The notes beneath the pieces are model-generated. The model had not been told where the DNA came from. It did no database searches and saw only the letters and a list, made by a program, of their open reading frames with translations. Shown one piece after another: positions 6,032-8,281 of a DNA stretch of 8,281 nt. Both the position numbers and the translations under genes were made by a program. Position 1 is the stretch's first letter, and each line of letters starts with the position of its first letter. The DNA is from Alphaproteobacteria bacterium (GTDB lineage: Bacteria > Pseudomonadota > Alphaproteobacteria > UBA8366), in assembly GCA_018665505.1 (NCBI GenBank), contig JABJCS010000708.1:1-8281 (forward strand), given 5' to 3'.

Positions 6032-7540
6032 CTAGACGACCAAGCGAACTGCATCTCCGCGTTTCGGCGTATTGCCGGACGCAAAGCCATTCAGCAATTC
6101 GAACCAGCCATCGGCATGGGTATCGACTTGCATACGCCGGACGAGCGATTTTAAGCTCTCGTTCCGGCGTCGACGGATCGTCAACCTCAGGGCTGTGATC
6201 TCGGCAGCTTCTTTGCGTGACAGGCGCCCGAAGCTATACGTCATACGCCGGAACGGCACGGACAGCCGCTCGGTGACGGCGGGCGGCGTTAGAAACATAA
6301 AACGGAATACTTCCGACGGACCGCCCCGGATTGCCAGGAGCCGCACCATCATTTGGCCCTTTTTTGTGTTGGTTACGAACCAGCCGGTGGCGGCGGGGAG
6401 CCCGTTGACCGTGAGTGACACGACATCATTCATGCGGGATTTAGCCCAATCACGGACCAGATAACTCGTCATGGCGCCGCCGCTCCGCCGCCCATCCAAA
6501 TCGAAAATAATTGTCGACCGCAGCCGCTTGTTGCGCGCAATGACTGCGTTCGGCCGATTGATCAAAATAAATCCCTCTGGCACCTCAAAGCGAAACCGCA
6601 GCGCTCGATGCGCGAATTCCCGACCCCGAACGACACCAAAATCCGGATCGTCGCCGAAGATCATACCGTCGATAGCGCTTTGATAGGCTTTGCGATGTAA
6701 ATTCCGGGCATGCCCAGGTACGGGGCCGGCTGCGGTTGTCGCGCGTTTGATGCGATCCAAGGTTCGGGGATGTGTCGCCATAATGTCGAAACTATCGACC
6801 GCATCGGGAGCCTCCCCTTTTATCCGCGCGCGGAGACTGGCGTGTGCCCGTAATTGGGCCAAAAATGAGGCCATCGCCCCGGCATCGTATCCGGCGCGAG
6901 ACATGTAACGGATGCCCAAGGTATCGGCTTCGAACTCTTGATCGCGCGAAAACCCCCGAAGATGCAGCGACGCCAGTGAGTTTGCGATTTGGCCGGTACC
7001 GCTCGGCAATCCCGCGACCCCGCCCAGTATCGCCAAGCCAATCAGTCCAAATTGCGTGACTTGGGCGCGGCTGATCCGTGCCGCCGTATGCCGAGCAATG
7101 ACATGGCCGATTTCGTGACCTATAACCCCTGCCGCTTCGGCCTCGTTCTGGGCCAAAGCGAGTAACCCACGGGTTACGTATACGTAACCGCCCGGCAGAG
7201 CCATCGCATTGACGATCGGGCTGTTCAGTACCGTAAAGGTGAAGTTTTCGCCCGGCAGTTCCGTTGCCGCCGCCAGGCGGCCGCCAATGGCGGCAATATA
7301 GCCGGATACTTTCGGATCATCGTAGGCGCCGCCGAATTCTCTCAAAATTTTCGGATGCTCTGCGGCTCCGATTCGGCGTTCTTCGTCGGCGGACATCAAC
7401 ATGACCTGCTGATCCCCGGTCGCGGGATTTACGGCACAGCCGGCACAAAAAGATCCAAGTCCCGCTAAGGCCAGGACGCCGAACTGCCGGCGAGTTGGTT
7501 CCCAGAGTATGGCAGTAGATTTGCAACTCTCGTCTATCAT
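6032..7540 (-). CDS. M48-family zinc metallopeptidase, probable Tat-exported lipoprotein with LysM-like C-terminus
   Basis: A 502-residue protein. The zinc site is HEIGH (residues 142-146) with the third ligand E204 in QEFEADTLG. GGYVYVTRG (118-125) and the hydrophobic stretch 163-179 are typical of BepA/LoiP-like M48 proteases. The N-terminus has a twin-arginine motif (TRRQFGVLALAG, 16-27) and then a CAGC lipobox ending at C35, with an extra C32, so export by Tat and lipid anchoring on the periplasmic side is likely. After the protease domain comes a conserved region (about 305-440), and the last 45 residues (ESLKSLVRRM to GDAVRLVV) look like a divergent LysM-like module. The ATG at 7540 overlaps the stop of the upstream gene as ATGA and has GAGG at 7-base spacing. 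The open frame extends to 7606, but that would put 22 residues before a clean signal peptide. The expected role is proteolytic quality control in the envelope. Confidence 0.92.
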   Translation of the reverse strand: MIDESCKSTAILWEPTRRQFGVLALAGLGSFCAGCAVNPATGDQQVMLMSADEERRIGAAEHPKILREFGGAYDDPKVSGYIAAIGGRLAAATELPGENFTFTVLNSPIVNAMALPGGYVYVTRGLLALAQNEAEAAGVIGHEIGHVIARHTAARISRAQVTQFGLIGLAILGGVAGLPSGTGQIANSLASLHLRGFSRDQEFEADTLGIRYMSRAGYDAGAMASFLAQLRAHASLRARIKGEAPDAVDSFDIMATHPRTLDRIKRATTAAGPVPGHARNLHRKAYQSAIDGMIFGDDPDFGVVRGREFAHRALRFRFEVPEGFILINRPNAVIARNKRLRSTIIFDLDGRRSGGAMTSYLVRDWAKSRMNDVVSLTVNGLPAATGWFVTNTKKGQMMVRLLAIRGGPSEVFRFMFLTPPAVTERLSVPFRRMTYSFGRLSRKEAAEITALRLTIRRRRNESLKSLVRRMQVDTHADGWFELLNGFASGNTPKRGDAVRLVV

Positions 7541-8281
7541 TCCAACACCTCGATCTGTTCCGGATGCGTGGCCTCGATCATCGGGCCATTGCGCCATCCG
7601 AGCCATCCACGAACACGGACAAGACGGCCTTTTATATCGACCAGCTTAACCAGACCGTCGGCGAACCGCCGCCGATCCCGTGGCGCCACAGATACGGTGA
7701 AGTCGCTGCGCCAATCAGCTCCGAAATTTAAATACGTGCGTCCCTTCACCGTTGCAACATCTCTCACCCGTCCTTCAATGACCTGAAATGTATCGATATC
7801 GCCGCGTAAATCGCCCGCTTGCCGAATTCTATAGTAGGGATGTCCCCAAATACCGCGCTTCAAAAGCCGTGCCTGTCTTTCCAGCTCCAACATCTCGCGG
7901 ACCAGACGACGGTTGTCCGGAAAGGAATAGACCCTGGCCCAGCCAAGGCGCAGCATTTCGCCCTGAATCCAAATTCCTTCACCATCATGTAAATGCGCAA
8001 GCAAGCGGCCATACCGATCACTCTTACGTTCAACGTAAGACAGCCGGAGACGTTTTCCCGAAGTCATCTGGGCCAGTGCTGACTTGGCTTCCTCACCCAA
8101 GGGCCATGCTTTGAAATTGGCTCTGCCAAGCGGTAGTTTGGGTGCTTGAAGGCCGACAAGCCGGACTTGTTTGCCGGTGTCTAGACGCAGCGTGTCTCCG
8201 TCGACAATTTCGACTACGGTGGCGCTACCGCCGGGCTCCAAGCCTTTCTGCTGGCCTGCGAGGGTGGTAAAGGGCAAAACC
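7537..8281 (-). CDS. Staphylococcal-nuclease (SNase)-like domain protein with OB-like C-terminal region, 5' end outside window
   Basis: The frame is open to the right edge. A TTG at 8277 is possible, but the true start and a likely signal peptide (VLPFTTLAGQQ would be its end) are probably outside. Counting from that TTG, the SNase fold spans residues 19-145. It shows VDGDTLRL (metal-side D26 and D28), VRLVGLQAPKLP, DRYGRLLAHL (R91, equivalent to R87 of S. aureus nuclease) and the closing helix to KRGIWG. The arginine equivalent to R35 is kept (R39). The acids equivalent to D40 and E43 are Q44 and K47, so classical nuclease chemistry is doubtful. From about 160 onward a second conserved block (EGRVRDVATVKGRTYLNFGADWRSDFTVSV to GPMIEATHPEQIEVLE) looks like an OB-type beta domain. 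It is translationally coupled to the M48 gene by an ATGA overlap. Confidence 0.85.
   Translation of the reverse strand, partial: VLPFTTLAGQQKGLEPGGSATVVEIVDGDTLRLDTGKQVRLVGLQAPKLPLGRANFKAWPLGEEAKSALAQMTSGKRLRLSYVERKSDRYGRLLAHLHDGEGIWIQGEMLRLGWARVYSFPDNRRLVREMLELERQARLLKRGIWGHPYYRIRQAGDLRGDIDTFQVIEGRVRDVATVKGRTYLNFGADWRSDFTVSVAPRDRRRFADGLVKLVDIKGRLVRVRGWLGWRNGPMIEATHPEQIEVLE

Noticed and set aside
7541..7606. Earlier start for the M48 gene at 7606
   Set aside because: It would place 22 hydrophilic residues before a normal Tat-type signal. The ATG at 7540 has a Shine-Dalgarno and the ATGA coupling.

Overview
The window looks like a chromosomal segment of an alphaproteobacterium. The protein sequences and the gene order (SUV3-like helicase, S4 RNA-binding protein, seven-iron ferredoxin, CarD-family regulator, RpoH2-type sigma factor, M48 peptidase) resemble what I remember from Rhizobiales and Rhodospirillales. 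No species can be named from the sequence alone. I see no insertion sequence, integrase, CRISPR array, tRNA or rRNA.

Layout. Positions 2-1753 (+) hold the C-terminal part of a SUV3/MgpS-like superfamily 2 helicase cut by the left edge. It is followed after one base by a small S4-domain RNA-binding protein (1755-2138). A DUF938-type SAM-dependent methyltransferase lies on the minus strand (2143-2766) and converges on the S4 gene with a 4-base gap. A 216-base divergent spacer leads to the ferredoxin fdxA (2983-3318, +). A 279-base spacer with a hairpin and a consensus extended -10 promoter precedes the carD-family gene (3598-4113, GTG start). Next, 51 bases downstream and with no terminator between, is a lambda-phosphatase-like protein (4165-4968) whose metal-binding and catalytic residues are almost all replaced. 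Two tandem AT-rich palindromes (4981-5023) follow, the second with a T-rich tail. They precede a leader with a perfect 16-base dyad next to a strong Shine-Dalgarno, then the rpoH2-type sigma factor (5128-6012, +). On the minus strand, converging on rpoH, lie a Tat-type lipoprotein M48 metallopeptidase (6032-7540) and, upstream of it with an ATGA overlap, a staphylococcal-nuclease-fold protein cut by the right edge (7537-8281).

How it fits together. The left part is RNA metabolism (helicase and S4 protein). The middle is electron transfer and transcription control (FdxA, CarD, RpoH2). The right part is an envelope pair (lipoprotein protease and SNase-like protein). RpoH2-type sigma factors and M48 proteases are both commonly linked with envelope or oxidative stress, so a stress-response neighbourhood is a reasonable inference. 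The most unusual item is the apparent pseudophosphatase between carD and rpoH. The SNase-like protein also lacks two canonical active-site acids, so the window encodes two members of enzyme families that seem to have lost or changed their chemistry.
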